Source: Salinibacterium hongtaonis
GTDB taxonomy: Bacteria; Actinomycetota; Actinomycetes; Actinomycetales; Microbacteriaceae
Assembly: GCF_003065485.1 (NCBI RefSeq)
Contig: NZ_CP026951.1
Location: 2,542,001 to 2,606,000, forward strand
DNA: 64,000 nucleotides
Direction of reading: 5' to 3'
Below the pieces are notes generated by a model. The model did not search any database, was not told the DNA's origin, and was given only the letters and a program-made list of their open reading frames with translations. Below are positions 8,608 through 17,189 of this stretch, one piece after another. Both the position numbers and the translations under genes were made by a program. Numbering within the stretch: position 1 is the stretch's first letter; each line of letters begins with the position of its first letter.

Positions 8608-9522
8608 CTAGCCGTGGTCTGCCGCGTCGGCAGGGTTGACGGGCGTGATGCGGTGGTGACCCCAGTAGTGGGCATCCGGGTAACGCGTGGACACCCAGTC
8701 ATCGGTGATCTCGATGCCGCCGGTGCCGTATTCGATGCCGAAGCCAGATGGGCTGCGCACGTAGAAGGACACCATTTTGTCGTTCGTGTGCTTGCCCAGG
8801 GTCGACAGGATGGGGGCCGCCTTGTGCTCGTCGACCTGGTCCCAGGCGAGACCCACCGCGTCCATGCTGTCAACCTCGAACATGAGGTGACCGATTTTGA
8901 GTTCCGAGGTCGGGATGTGCGCGAAAGCCATGGAGTGGTGCCGGCGGTTGCAATGGAAGAAGTTGAGATCGACCGAGAGGTCAGGTCCCCCTTCGATGTG
9001 GTCACTGAGCGTGAAGCCGAGGATGTCGACGTAGAGGCGCCAGTACTTCTCGACGTCGCTGACCGCCTGAAAGGCGTGCCCAAAGCCCAGGCCACTCGTG
9101 ACAAACTTTGCGCCAGTTGGCGACACGAAGGGGGCGAGGCTCTCGCGGAGACCGTAGTAAAGCTCGATCCGAACGGTGCTGTCGGGGTCATCGAAGCTGA
9201 CGAACTGCGACACGCGGCGCTCGCGGGCCTCCTCCCGGGTATGGCGCGTCACGACGTAGCCCTCGGCCTCGACCTTCGCGGTGAGTTCCTCTAGCTCTAC
9301 CGGGCCGGAGGTCTCCCATCCAAGAATCGAAACGCCTTCGCGCTCCGTGTTGCGCCGAACGGCGAGCCGGTATTCCTTCTCATCGGAGCGGAACTCGATG
9401 AGGTCGTCTGTTCTTCGGGCGATCTGAAGGCCGAGGAGGTCGGATGCGAACTTCGCCCAACCGTCGAGGTCGGCCGAGTCCACAATCGCGTAGCCCAGCG
9501 CCCTTACCTGTGGCTTTGTCAT
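8608..9522 (-). CDS. Extradiol (catechol 2,3-) dioxygenase, BphC/HsaC type
   Basis: A 304-residue two-domain vicinal oxygen chelate protein. The catalytic C-terminal domain has the Fe(II) ligands His149 (FGHAFQAV), His212 (IGHLMFEV) and Glu264 (FGIEYGTGG), and the second-shell residues His195/196, His245 and Tyr254 at BphC-like spacing. It should open a catechol ring next to the hydroxyls to give a yellow meta-cleavage product. N-terminal residues 1-130 are the structural, metal-free repeat. ATG 9522 is preferred over an upstream in-frame ATG at 9612 because AAAGGAA sits properly before it and the protein then begins like its family. It is the first gene of the minus-strand operon dioxygenase - monooxygenase - hydrolase - reductase. 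Confidence 0.92.
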   Translation of the reverse strand: MTKPQVRALGYAIVDSADLDGWAKFASDLLGLQIARRTDDLIEFRSDEKEYRLAVRRNTEREGVSILGWETSGPVELEELTAKVEAEGYVVTRHTREEARERRVSQFVSFDDPDSTVRIELYYGLRESLAPFVSPTGAKFVTSGLGFGHAFQAVSDVEKYWRLYVDILGFTLSDHIEGGPDLSVDLNFFHCNRRHHSMAFAHIPTSELKIGHLMFEVDSMDAVGLAWDQVDEHKAAPILSTLGKHTNDKMVSFYVRSPSGFGIEYGTGGIEITDDWVSTRYPDAHYWGHHRITPVNPADAADHG

Positions 9523-9891
9523 TACATTCCTTTCGTTTTTTCGAATCTCTCGGTGACGAGTCGCCCTGAGACACAGCCACCGCGGGAGGCTCAGCTTTCT
9601 GAGCGCATCCACACCGAACGGAGGTCGGGGTCAGGCGCTCCGGGGACAAGCGCGACTATGCGCTAAACCGAGTCGAGATTCGGGGCTCCCGGAGGGGTCA
9701 CTGTGGTCGCAATCATGGGGGTGGGCAACCGGACCAGACAAACGGACCGTTTCACTTTGCGGAACGTCTCTTATGGCCCTCGGGCCCGCTGTTCGCTTCT
9801 CTTGCGCTCCAACATGGTAACCACTACAGTTTCCAGAGCGCGCACTACAGGTCCCCAGCGCATGGCAGCGTCGCCTAGGAGGCAAGAGCAG
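9523..9891. promoter_or_regulatory. Divergent control region between the dioxygenase operon and iclR
   Basis: A 369-bp gene-free region. It must hold the promoter of the minus-strand meta-cleavage operon and the plus-strand promoter of the IclR gene. The plus-strand part (9705-9830) is listed separately. Nothing coding was found in it. Confidence 0.7.
9705..9830 (+). promoter_or_regulatory. iclR promoter with IclR-type operator; near-copy of the glcG promoter at 28673
   Basis: This stretch aligns with 28673-28799 with a single one-base shift. Identical blocks are GGTCGCAATCATG at the left end, GACAAAC, and TGCGGAACG. The -35 box TTGCGC and -10 box TACAGT (9825-9830) are 17 bp apart, exactly as TTGTAC and TACAGT are in the other copy. 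The operator candidate 9749-9765 is GTTTCAC-TTT-GCGGAAC, an imperfect palindrome of the GYGRAAC type. It lies upstream of the -35 box, a place where IclR proteins often activate. Binding by the neighbouring IclR is inferred. Confidence 0.65.
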
Positions 9892-10707
9892 ATGACCGAC
9901 ACAATCTCCCCGGCCCGGATGCAGGTCAGGCAGGACGAGCTCACCAGCATCGGAATCGACTCGGTCCACAATCCCGGCACGTCCGTGCGCAAGGCCCTCC
10001 AGCTACTCGAAGCCTTCAGCGGCGTCAAGCGTCCAATCGGCGTCAGCGAACTCGCACGACGTGCTGGCCTCCCGAAGTCCACGGCTCACCGCCTTCTCAG
10101 CGCCCTCGAGAGCGGATCCTTCGTAGAGCGGATCGGGTGCAACTACCAGCTGAGCCTGCGCGCATTCGAGCTCGGTGCGGGCGTGCGCGAGGTTCGCAAC
10201 CGCGGCGTTGTGGGCGCTGCCTTCCCGTACCTCTGTGAACTCTTCGCGCAGACCCGACAGGTGGTGCAATTGGGGATGCTTGATGGCAACGAGGTCGTGC
10301 TCCTTGAACAGCTACACCCCGTGAGCGGGGTCCGCACGCTCGACTCTGTGGGGGATCGCCTGCCCGCGAACTGCACCGCGCTCGGCAAGGCCATTCTCGC
10401 CTTCAGCGCACGTTCCGCGATCGACGCTTACCTGAAGGACGCGCTCACCGCTCGCACGCAACGCTCGGTTACCGACCCAAGAGTATTCGTCGAGCACCTG
10501 GCCGTCTCCCGCCAGTTGGGAGTCGCCGTGGAGATCTCCGAGTGTCACTCCGGGCTCTCCTCCATCGCCGCGCCGGTGCTCGTCAGGGGCCGGGCCATCG
10601 GCGCCGTCTCCATCACGACCGCCTCAACCGCCTTCAACGAGCGCGCCCTCGCCTCCACTCTGCGCACGGTATCGACACAGATCACCGCTGCGCTCGCCGC
10701 CGCGTAG
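9892..10707 (+). CDS. IclR-family transcriptional regulator
   Basis: A 271-residue regulator. The winged helix is at about residues 28-90 (SVRKALQLLEAFS, VSELARRAGLPKSTAHRLLSALESGSFVER), followed by the IclR ligand domain (VVQLGMLDGNEVVLLEQL, RLPANCTALGKAILA, AVEISECHSGLSSIAAPVL, AIGAVSI). The ATG at 9892 has AGGAGG nine bases upstream; in-frame ATGs further upstream give a non-family extension. It is divergent from the meta-cleavage operon and 47 bp upstream of a meta-cleavage hydrolase, and so is the obvious local regulator. The same promoter element occurs 19 kb away before the GlcG-like gene. The effector is probably an aromatic substrate or its product, but this is not visible. Confidence 0.92.
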   Translation: MTDTISPARMQVRQDELTSIGIDSVHNPGTSVRKALQLLEAFSGVKRPIGVSELARRAGLPKSTAHRLLSALESGSFVERIGCNYQLSLRAFELGAGVREVRNRGVVGAAFPYLCELFAQTRQVVQLGMLDGNEVVLLEQLHPVSGVRTLDSVGDRLPANCTALGKAILAFSARSAIDAYLKDALTARTQRSVTDPRVFVEHLAVSRQLGVAVEISECHSGLSSIAAPVLVRGRAIGAVSITTASTAFNERALASTLRTVSTQITAALAAA

Positions 10708-10754
10708 GCGCCAGCATTCACGCCCCTTCAGCACATTCGAAAGGTATCGACAAC

Positions 10755-11594
10755 ATGGCAACGACTCTTCCCGCCGGGGTAGCGGCGCACGACATCGACA
10801 CACCCAGTGGCAAGATCCACTACATCGAAGCAGGGGAGGGGCACCCCGTGCTCCTGCTGCATGGCTCAGGTCCCGGGGCCACCGGGTGGAGCAACTTCGC
10901 CCCCAACATCGAATACCTCGCCAAAAGTTTCCGCGTCATTGCCCCCGACATGCCCGGTTGGGGAGACTCCGACACGGCCATCGCTGGCACGCGCAATCAC
11001 GTGCAGACCGCCCTCGAAATCCTCGATGGCCTCGGCATCGACAGGGCCGCTTTCGTGGGTAACTCGATGGGCGGGATGACCTCTACGCGCTTCGCGACGA
11101 CACACCCCGCCCGCATCTCCCACCTCGTCACGATGGGACCGAGCAGCGGAAGCCCCGGGATGTTCGGTCCCGCCGGCCTCACGGAGGGTCTCCGAATCCT
11201 GCAGGCGGCCTACCGCGACCCCTCTATCGAGAGCATGCGCAAGCTGGTAGGCATCATGACATTCGACCCCGCCTTCGCGACTGAGGAGCTCATTGAACAG
11301 CGCTCGCACATCGCAAGTTCGCGACCGGACCACCTCCAGAACTTCATCGACGGCCTGGGCGGCGACCGTAGCCGTCTCCAGCTTGAACCCAGCAAGATTG
11401 CGGGCATTAAAGCTCCGGCGCTCCTCATTCATGGGCGCGACGACCGCGTGGTGCACTTCGAGCACTCGCTGCGCCTTCACAGCCTGATTTCGAACTCTCG
11501 CCTGCTTCTCATCAACCGCTGTGGCCACTGGGCCCAGCTGGAACACGCTGGAGAGTTCAACCGGATGGTCACGGACTTCATCGCGCACAACTGA
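10755..11594 (+). CDS. Meta-cleavage product hydrolase (BphD/HsaD-like C-C hydrolase)
   Basis: A 279-residue alpha/beta hydrolase with all hallmarks of the meta-cleavage product hydrolases: oxyanion region HGSGPGATGWSNF, nucleophile elbow GNSMGG (Ser104), acid in HGRDDRVV (Asp229/230) and base in RCGHWAQLEH (His258). It hydrolyses the C-C bond of a 2-hydroxy-6-oxo-dienoate formed by an extradiol dioxygenase. ATG 10755 follows GAAAGG and matches the family N-terminus (IDTPSGKIHYIEAGEGHPVLLLHG); the open frame further upstream overlaps iclR and is not real. It is probably co-transcribed with iclR and ends at a strong terminator. With the hydrolase at 6392 the cluster carries two enzymes of this type. 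Confidence 0.92.
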   Translation: MATTLPAGVAAHDIDTPSGKIHYIEAGEGHPVLLLHGSGPGATGWSNFAPNIEYLAKSFRVIAPDMPGWGDSDTAIAGTRNHVQTALEILDGLGIDRAAFVGNSMGGMTSTRFATTHPARISHLVTMGPSSGSPGMFGPAGLTEGLRILQAAYRDPSIESMRKLVGIMTFDPAFATEELIEQRSHIASSRPDHLQNFIDGLGGDRSRLQLEPSKIAGIKAPALLIHGRDDRVVHFEHSLRLHSLISNSRLLLINRCGHWAQLEHAGEFNRMVTDFIAHN

Positions 11595-11606
11595 CTGTCC
11601 TCAACG

Positions 11607-11645
11607 AAAAAGAGGCCGGCGCCCGTGGGCACCGGCCTCTTTTTT
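11607..11645. terminator. Bidirectional intrinsic terminator
   Basis: An 18-base arm AAAAAGAGGCCGGCGCCC pairs with GGGCACCGGCCTCTTTTT with one mismatch and a very short loop. A-run on one side and T-run on the other mean it can stop transcripts from both the hydrolase (plus) and the MFS operon (minus), which converge here. Confidence 0.9.
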
Positions 11646-11685
11646 GTCCACATTTGAGAATGTGTGATCCCTCAGTGGAACCCAG

Positions 11686-12957
11686 CTACGGGGCCTCTTG
11701 CGAGCCGTCGTGCGGGTCGTCCAGTCGGCCAACAGCCGCCCCGGGACGCACGAACAATAGCGCGCCAAGCACGAGGAGGGCTCCTCCGGCGAGCATCAGT
11801 GACTGGCGAACGCCGAGCCAGTCGGCGATCGCCCCCATCACGAGGGCACCGGCCGCCATTGACGAGGTGTAGAGCATGATGCGCACCGCAATGACGCTGC
11901 CTCTCATGCGGTCGGAAACGATCAGCTGGATGGCGGTGTTCACTCCCGCGCTCACGGCAAGGAAGCCAGCCCCGGCCGCGAACAGCGCCACCACCGCAGC
12001 GGTGTAATCCTGCACGGCGCCCAGCGCCAGCACGGCAAGGCCGACGGCGAGCATCCCCACGAGAACGACGCGAGAGAGCGGCTGCCGCGACGCCGCCACG
12101 AGTGGGCCAGCAAGGAGCGCACCGACCCCCGCCGCCGCGGTCATGATGCCGAGCTTCATCCCGCCCGTCTCATAGACGGTTGTCGCGAGGATGATCGTGA
12201 GGTTGAACACAGGATTGAAGAAGGCACCGATCGCGAGGGAGACCATGATCGCCACCGAAATCCCTCGCTGGTGACGGATGTAGGTCAGTGCGGTGCCGAA
12301 GCTGCGGAGCGCGCTGATTCGCGGGCGGGCCAGCGCGCGTCGGGCGCCTCCCCCGATCACGATGAGGGCGAATAGCACGCAGAAGAACGAAACACTGTTG
12401 AGCAGGAAGGCCGGGCCCGTCCCGAGAGTGCCGATGAGCACTCCGGCGATCGCAGGGCCAAGGGCCCGACCCACATTGAACTGCATGGTGTTGAGCGTCA
12501 CCGCCGATTGGATGTCCTCTCGCGGCACAAGGTCGTGCACAAGCGCCTGCCAGCTGGGCATGTTCAGACCCGTGAAGAGACCCTGCAACGCAACCGGGAG
12601 AATTACTAGCCACGCGTTCTGGGTGCCCGACGAGACCACAACGTAGAGCAGAAGGGCGGCAATACTGCCACCCATCTGGGTCGCCAGCAGCACCTTCCGT
12701 CGGTCGAAACGATCGGCCCACGCGCCGCCAAGGGGACCCATGAGCACATTGGGGATGAATTGGGCCGCCGCGGCAATTCCTACCCAGGTGGCACTGTGGG
12801 TCATCTCGAAGATGACGAAGGGCACTGCCAGGTTACTTAGCCAGGTACCGGTCGTCGACAGGGCCGCCGCGACCCAAAAGATCGCGAAGCGACGGTGGCG
12901 CAGCGCCCGGAACGGGCCATTGCGTTTGCCCCGAGCGCCTCCGGTGCCTCCGTTCAA
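11686..12957 (-). CDS. MFS transporter, MFS_3 (enterobactin exporter-like) family
   Basis: A membrane protein of about 423 residues with twelve predicted segments. It starts RALRHRRFAIFWVAAALSTTGTWL and has the loop motif GPLGGAWADRFDRRKVLLATQ between segments 2 and 3, typical of the MFS_3 drug/siderophore exporter group. The N-terminal boundary is uncertain: the frame is open to 13098, inside the ATPase gene, but the family begins near the ATPase stop. TTG at 12957 overlaps that stop in a TTGA arrangement and is used here. It is the last gene of the ABC importer operon. It may export a product or excess substrate of the island, but no substrate can be assigned. Confidence 0.8.
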   Translation of the reverse strand: MNGGTGGARGKRNGPFRALRHRRFAIFWVAAALSTTGTWLSNLAVPFVIFEMTHSATWVGIAAAAQFIPNVLMGPLGGAWADRFDRRKVLLATQMGGSIAALLLYVVVSSGTQNAWLVILPVALQGLFTGLNMPSWQALVHDLVPREDIQSAVTLNTMQFNVGRALGPAIAGVLIGTLGTGPAFLLNSVSFFCVLFALIVIGGGARRALARPRISALRSFGTALTYIRHQRGISVAIMVSLAIGAFFNPVFNLTIILATTVYETGGMKLGIMTAAAGVGALLAGPLVAASRQPLSRVVLVGMLAVGLAVLALGAVQDYTAAVVALFAAGAGFLAVSAGVNTAIQLIVSDRMRGSVIAVRIMLYTSSMAAGALVMGAIADWLGVRQSLMLAGGALLVLGALLFVRPGAAVGRLDDPHDGSQEAP

Positions 12958-13967
12958 CTCGCGGTGCGCAGCGGCTGAATCTCCACCGAGATGGGGTGAT
13001 GGCAAGCCACCTGGTGATCGGCCGAGATCTCCGCCAGAGGGGGCATCACGGTGCGACAGATCTCCGTCGCGGCGGGGCAGCGCGATGCGAAGGGGCATCC
13101 CGTGCTCACGGGCGGACTGGTCGCCACCTCGCCCTCATTCGCGACCCCCTTCAGCATCTCCGGACGATTGGGCTGCGGAATCGAGCTGAGAAGCAGTGCT
13201 GTGTAGTGGTGACGCGGCTTCTGGTAGATGTCCTCTGAGCCAGCGAGTTCGACAATCCTGCCCAGGTACATGACGGCCACCCGATCACTGATGTTCTTGA
13301 CCACCGCGAGATCATGGGAGATGAATACGAGTGAAAGATCGTGCTCGTCCTTCATCTGTTCGAGCAGGTTCAGCACCTGCGCCTGCACCGACACGTCGAG
13401 TGCCGAAACGGGTTCGTCACAGATGATGACGGAGGGTTCCTGTGCGACTCCGCGCGCAATCGACACGCGTTGACACTGCCCACCCGAGAGTTGGTGAGGC
13501 TTGCGCCGCGCCATCGCGGCGTCGACCCCCACCTGCTGTAACAACTCGAGTGCGCGCTCCTTGGGCGAGGGATGCCGCAAGAACGTGAGCGGCTCCATGA
13601 CGATTTCGAGGGCCGTTCGCCGGGGATTGAGCGACGAGATTGGGTCCTGGAAGATCATCTGCAACTCACGACGGTGCTTGCGCAGCTGTCGCTGGCTCAT
13701 CCCGTCCAGGCGCATCGACCCCAGCGTGACCTCGCCCTCGGTGGGCGGGGGCAACATGATAAGCGCCTTGCCTGTGGATGACTTGCCGCATCCGGATTCG
13801 CCGACCAGACCGAGGGTCTCGCCGCGGCGCAGTTCGATGTCGATGCCGTGCACCGCGCGCACCGCTTTCCTGCCGGGAACGCCGTATTCCACAACGATGC
13901 CCTTCGCCGACAGCACGATGTCGTCGCTCGGCGTTGCGGCGATGGGGGAGGCGACCGTGTCGGTCAT
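12954..13967 (-). CDS. Oligopeptide-type ABC transporter ATP-binding protein (DppF/OppF-like)
   Basis: A 337-residue ATPase. Walker A is GESGCGKSST, the Q-loop region reads MIFQDPISSLNPR, the signature is LSGGQCQRVSIA, Walker B VIICDEP, and the H-loop FISHDLAVV. The C-terminal oligo_HPY extension contains the Cys motif GCPFASRCPAATEICR found in peptide/nickel transporter ATPases. It powers uptake together with the preceding ATPase and the two permeases. The ATG at 13967 overlaps the stop of the upstream ATPase as ATGA, so translation is coupled. The signature carries Cys (GGQCQR) where Arg or Gln is commoner, which is a mild oddity. Confidence 0.95.
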   Translation of the reverse strand: MTDTVASPIAATPSDDIVLSAKGIVVEYGVPGRKAVRAVHGIDIELRRGETLGLVGESGCGKSSTGKALIMLPPPTEGEVTLGSMRLDGMSQRQLRKHRRELQMIFQDPISSLNPRRTALEIVMEPLTFLRHPSPKERALELLQQVGVDAAMARRKPHQLSGGQCQRVSIARGVAQEPSVIICDEPVSALDVSVQAQVLNLLEQMKDEHDLSLVFISHDLAVVKNISDRVAVMYLGRIVELAGSEDIYQKPRHHYTALLLSSIPQPNRPEMLKGVANEGEVATSPPVSTGCPFASRCPAATEICRTVMPPLAEISADHQVACHHPISVEIQPLRTAS

Positions 13968-15004
13968 CGTGGGATCCTCTCTGTGGTGACCGCCGCGCCA
14001 GCCCCGTCGAGGGACTCGTTGGGGCCCGCGACCGGGTGGTGGCACGCGACTGGTCGACCGGCGGGGCCCGGCTCGAGAGGCGGATCGACGTCGAGGCAGA
14101 GCTCGGTCATGCGGGGGCAGCGGTTGGCGTAGGAACAGCCATGCGGTAGGTCTGTAAGTTGCGGCGGCCGGCCGGGGATGGTGCGGAGCAGGGTGTGTGG
14201 CGGGTTGTCGAGGCTCGGCCGCGCCTCCTCGAGGGCCTTGGTATACGGATGCTGGGGTGCTTCGAACGTGCTGATCGCCGAGCCGGTCTCCACCACCCGT
14301 CCCGCGTACATGACCGAGACAGCGTCGCAGCGTTCGGCGATGAGACTCAGATCGTGCGACACGAGCAGCACCGCCAGGTTGCGTTCGCGACGGAGCTTGT
14401 CGAAGAGATCGAGAATCTGCGCCTGGACAGTGACGTCGAGGGCTGTGGTCGGCTCATCGGCGATGAGCAATTCCGGGTCACACGAGAGAGCGAGCGCGAT
14501 CATGATGCGCTGCCGTTGGCCGCCCGAGAGCTGGTGCGGGTAGGCCTTGAACTTCTCAATCGGGTCGGGGATGCCCACCTGCCCGAGCAGGTCGATCGCG
14601 CGCTCCTTGGCCGCCTTCGCCGAGAGTCCGAGATGGCGCCGAATCGGCAGAACGAGCTGCTTACCCACTCGCATGACCGGGTTCAGAGCCGTCATGGGGT
14701 CCTGGAACACCATGGCAATGCGTCGGCCACGAATGCGCTCTCGCATCTGGTCTTCGCCAAGGCCGAGGATCTCCTCGCCTGCGAAACGCACGCTGCCCTC
14801 CCGCAGGTGGAGCGCCTTCCGGGGAAGGATACCCAGCACCGCCCTGGCGGTGACCGACTTTCCGGAGCCGCTCTCGCCCACCAGCCCGTGGACTTGCCCC
14901 GGCGCGATGGAGAGGTTGACGCCGTTGACAACCTCGGCGATTCCTTGTGGCGTCGTGAACTGGATGCGCAGGTCGGTGACCTCGAGGATGGGTTTGGCCG
15001 TCAC
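13964..15004 (-). CDS. Oligopeptide-type ABC transporter ATP-binding protein (DppD/OppD-like)
   Basis: A 346-residue ATPase. Walker A is [14 protein letters not shown]-loop [17 protein letters not shown], signature [12 protein letters not shown], Walker [16 protein letters not shown]-loop LVSHDLSLI. The C-terminal oligo_HPY region reads [15 protein letters not shown]. This is the first of the paired ATPases in an OppABCDF-like system. The GTG start overlaps the stop of the DppC-like gene, and the stop overlaps the next ATPase start, so the whole set is translationally coupled. There is no binding-protein gene in this operon; the nearest candidate is at 26975. Confidence 0.95.
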   Translation of the reverse strand: MTAKPILEVTDLRIQFTTPQGIAEVVNGVNLSIAPGQVHGLVGESGSGKSVTARAVLGILPRKALHLREGSVRFAGEEILGLGEDQMRERIRGRRIAMVFQDPMTALNPVMRVGKQLVLPIRRHLGLSAKAAKERAIDLLGQVGIPDPIEKFKAYPHQLSGGQRQRIMIALALSCDPELLIADEPTTALDVTVQAQILDLFDKLRRERNLAVLLVSHDLSLIAERCDAVSVMYAGRVVETGSAISTFEAPQHPYTKALEEARPSLDNPPHTLLRTIPGRPPQLTDLPHGCSYANRCPRMTELCLDVDPPLEPGPAGRPVACHHPVAGPNESLDGAGAAVTTERIPR

Positions 15005-15909
15005 AGCGCTGACTCCTTGATGTCGAATCGCTTCGCGAAGTGCTCGGAGAGGAAGTTGATGGCGAGGATGGAGATCGCCATCGTGAGGGCTGGCATTAGC
15101 ACGATGTGCGGGGCCTGTGTGAGTTTCGCGCGGCCAGTGCCCATCATTGAGCCCCAGCTGGCGTTGGGGGGCTGGATGCCGAGGCCGAGGAAGCTGAGGC
15201 TGGATTCAGCCACGATCGCAACCGCGATCACGACCATCGCGTAGGCGAGCACCGGCACGACCACGTTGGGCAGGATCTCGCGAGTGAGTATGCGCACGTG
15301 CCCGAAGCCCATGCCGCGAGCAGCCGTCACAAAGTCGCGGTTGACGAAGGTGAGGGTGGCGGATCGGGCGACGCGGGCGACCGGCGCGGAGGCGATTAGG
15401 CCGATGCCGACAACGATGGTCCAGAGCCCCGGGCCAAGGAACAGGCTGAGGGCGATGAGCGCTACCAGACTTGGAAAGGACAGCACAATGTCGAGGCCGG
15501 CGACGATCACTCGGTTAGTCCATCCGCCGAAGTACCCGGCAATGATGCCCATCGGCGCGCCAAGCACCACCGCGAGTGCGATTGACGCGATGCCGACGAA
15601 GAGGCTTACCTGAGCACCCGAAAGCAGGCGGGCGAGGATGTCCCGCCCCACCTCGTCGGTGCCGAGGAGGTGCCCTGGGCTGAACATGGGGGCCATGATG
15701 GCGGCATAGTCTGAGCGGCCAGGATCAGGCAGCGGCAGCACGGGCAGCAGCACGGCGCCGGCCATCAGCGCCACCAGCCAAGCGATCGACACCATGACCG
15801 CCCATGGCGGCATGCCCCTCCGTGACTGGCGGAGCGGGCTGCGATCGCCGAGGGGTGGGCTCCCCGGCACAACTGTGCGCTGCGACTTGGTTTTAGTTGT
15901 GAAGCTCAT
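15001..15909 (-). CDS. Oligopeptide-type ABC transporter permease (DppC/OppC-like)
   Basis: A 302-residue inner-membrane permease. It has a cytoplasmic N-terminal extension, a first segment around MVSIAWLVALMAGAVLLPVL, the OppC N-terminal loop ending GHLLGTDEVGRDILARLLSGAQ, then five further segments. The EAA loop that docks the ATPase reads AARGMGFGHVRILTREILPN. The start ATG overlaps the stop of the DppB-like gene. Works as a heterodimer with the product of the gene at 15906. Confidence 0.95.
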   Translation of the reverse strand: MSFTTKTKSQRTVVPGSPPLGDRSPLRQSRRGMPPWAVMVSIAWLVALMAGAVLLPVLPLPDPGRSDYAAIMAPMFSPGHLLGTDEVGRDILARLLSGAQVSLFVGIASIALAVVLGAPMGIIAGYFGGWTNRVIVAGLDIVLSFPSLVALIALSLFLGPGLWTIVVGIGLIASAPVARVARSATLTFVNRDFVTAARGMGFGHVRILTREILPNVVVPVLAYAMVVIAVAIVAESSLSFLGLGIQPPNASWGSMMGTGRAKLTQAPHIVLMPALTMAISILAINFLSEHFAKRFDIKESAL

Positions 15910-16859
15910 ACACGCACCCTTGGGTCAAGTAGCGGGTAGATCATGTCGACGATGAAATTGGTAAGCACATAAGCGCACGCGATGAACAGGATGAGTCCTT
16001 GCACTAGTACGTAGTCGCGGTTGTTTATGCCGCTGTAAATGAGTGTGCCGATGCCGGGCAGTCCCGAGATGAGCTCAATGAGGAGCGTGCCACCGATGAG
16101 CGTGCCGATATTAATGCCGACAACCGTGACGAGAGTTGGCAGTGACGGTTTGAGCGCGTAGCGGAAGAGTACGGTGCGCTGCGGCAGTCCCACCGCTCGA
16201 GCCACGAGGATGTAGTCCTCCTGGAGGGTTCGGATCATCTCGTTCCTCAGTACCCGCATGTAAAGGGGTACCAGACCAGAGGCGAGCGCGATCGACGGAA
16301 TCAACAGCGACCTGATGTTGCCGAGCGGGTCTTCGCCAAAGGGTGTGAACCCAATAGCGGGCAGCCAGTTGAGGGTCACCGCGAAGATCACGATCAAGAC
16401 GAGCGACACGACAAAGTTGGGGATGGACTGGAGCGTGAAAGTGAAGACTGCGACAACCTTGTCGAACGCCTGATCCCGACGCTTGGCCGCGGCAACAGCG
16501 AGCGGTACAGCCACGGCGAGTGAGATGACCTCGGCCATGATCAGGAGCTGGATTGTGACAGGAAGTCGCTCAGCGATCGCATCTGTCACGGCCTGGCCGG
16601 TGCGGAACGAGACGCCCAGGTCGCCGGTGATCGCGTTGCCGAGCCACTGCACATAGCGGAGCATGAATGGTTGATCGAGCCCGAGCTGCTTGCGGATTTC
16701 CTCCACCGCACCCGGAGACGGGTTGGCGCTCGAAGCCACGAGCACTTCGGCTGTGTCGCCCGGCAGCAGGTCGAGCAGCAGGTAGACGAGGAAGCTCACC
16801 CCCAGTAACACCACCGCAAGATGCACTGAACGCATGGCGATGACCTTGACGTATGTCAC
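15906..16859 (-). CDS. Oligopeptide-type ABC transporter permease (DppB/OppB-like)
   Basis: A 317-residue permease with six membrane segments. The N-terminal VKVIAMRSVHLAVVLLGVS leads into LLDLLPGDTAEVL and EEIRKQLGLDQPFMLRYVQW, which is the classical DppB start. The EAA motif is VARAVGLPQRTVLFRYALKP, and the C-terminus ends LVQGLILFIACAYVLTNF-IVDMIYPLLDPRVR. GTG 16859 is the start. It is the first gene of the importer operon, transcribed away from the tandem TetR regulator at 17190 across a 330-bp control region. The substrate is unknown; the context (CoA-dependent acid degradation) suggests an organic acid or a conjugate rather than a plain peptide. Confidence 0.95.
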   Translation of the reverse strand: MTYVKVIAMRSVHLAVVLLGVSFLVYLLLDLLPGDTAEVLVASSANPSPGAVEEIRKQLGLDQPFMLRYVQWLGNAITGDLGVSFRTGQAVTDAIAERLPVTIQLLIMAEVISLAVAVPLAVAAAKRRDQAFDKVVAVFTFTLQSIPNFVVSLVLIVIFAVTLNWLPAIGFTPFGEDPLGNIRSLLIPSIALASGLVPLYMRVLRNEMIRTLQEDYILVARAVGLPQRTVLFRYALKPSLPTLVTVVGINIGTLIGGTLLIELISGLPGIGTLIYSGINNRDYVLVQGLILFIACAYVLTNFIVDMIYPLLDPRVRV

Positions 16860-17189
16860 ACGGCCTCCTATTCAAGCTACATTGCCCGGCGCAGCACCAC
16901 CGACGGGGCTGGGCTCGACTGCCATCAAACAGTCTCGACCGCGCTCATCCCACCTCGCCGTGCCGTGGTTTGGAACGCCCTTTCCCCCGCGCTCGGCCCC
17001 GTGTTAGTCTCGCGCAGACCGGCCGGTCGCCCCACCGCTCCGAGATGGCACGCAGCATCAGAAGAACGGCCGAGAACCTCGCGGCGTCGTCGCAGGACTC
17101 TGGGTACCATTCGAACAAGCCCCCGAATTCGAATCACTTATCGAGGACTTCTTCGCGACGACCCGACCCGACGATGAGCGAGCAGGAAA
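16860..17189. promoter_or_regulatory. Divergent control region between the ABC importer operon and the tandem TetR gene
   Basis: A 330-bp gene-free region. It contains a perfect 12-bp palindrome GACCGGCCGGTC at 17017-17028 and an inverted repeat ATTCGAA-N12-TTCGAAT at 17109-17134. Two different palindromes are noteworthy because the adjacent regulator has two DNA-binding domains. Their use as operators is inferred. Confidence 0.45.

Noticed and set aside
8595-9191. Serine/threonine-rich minus-strand open frame over the dioxygenase gene
   Set aside because: It is the alternative frame of the dioxygenase, whose iron ligands and fold are clear.
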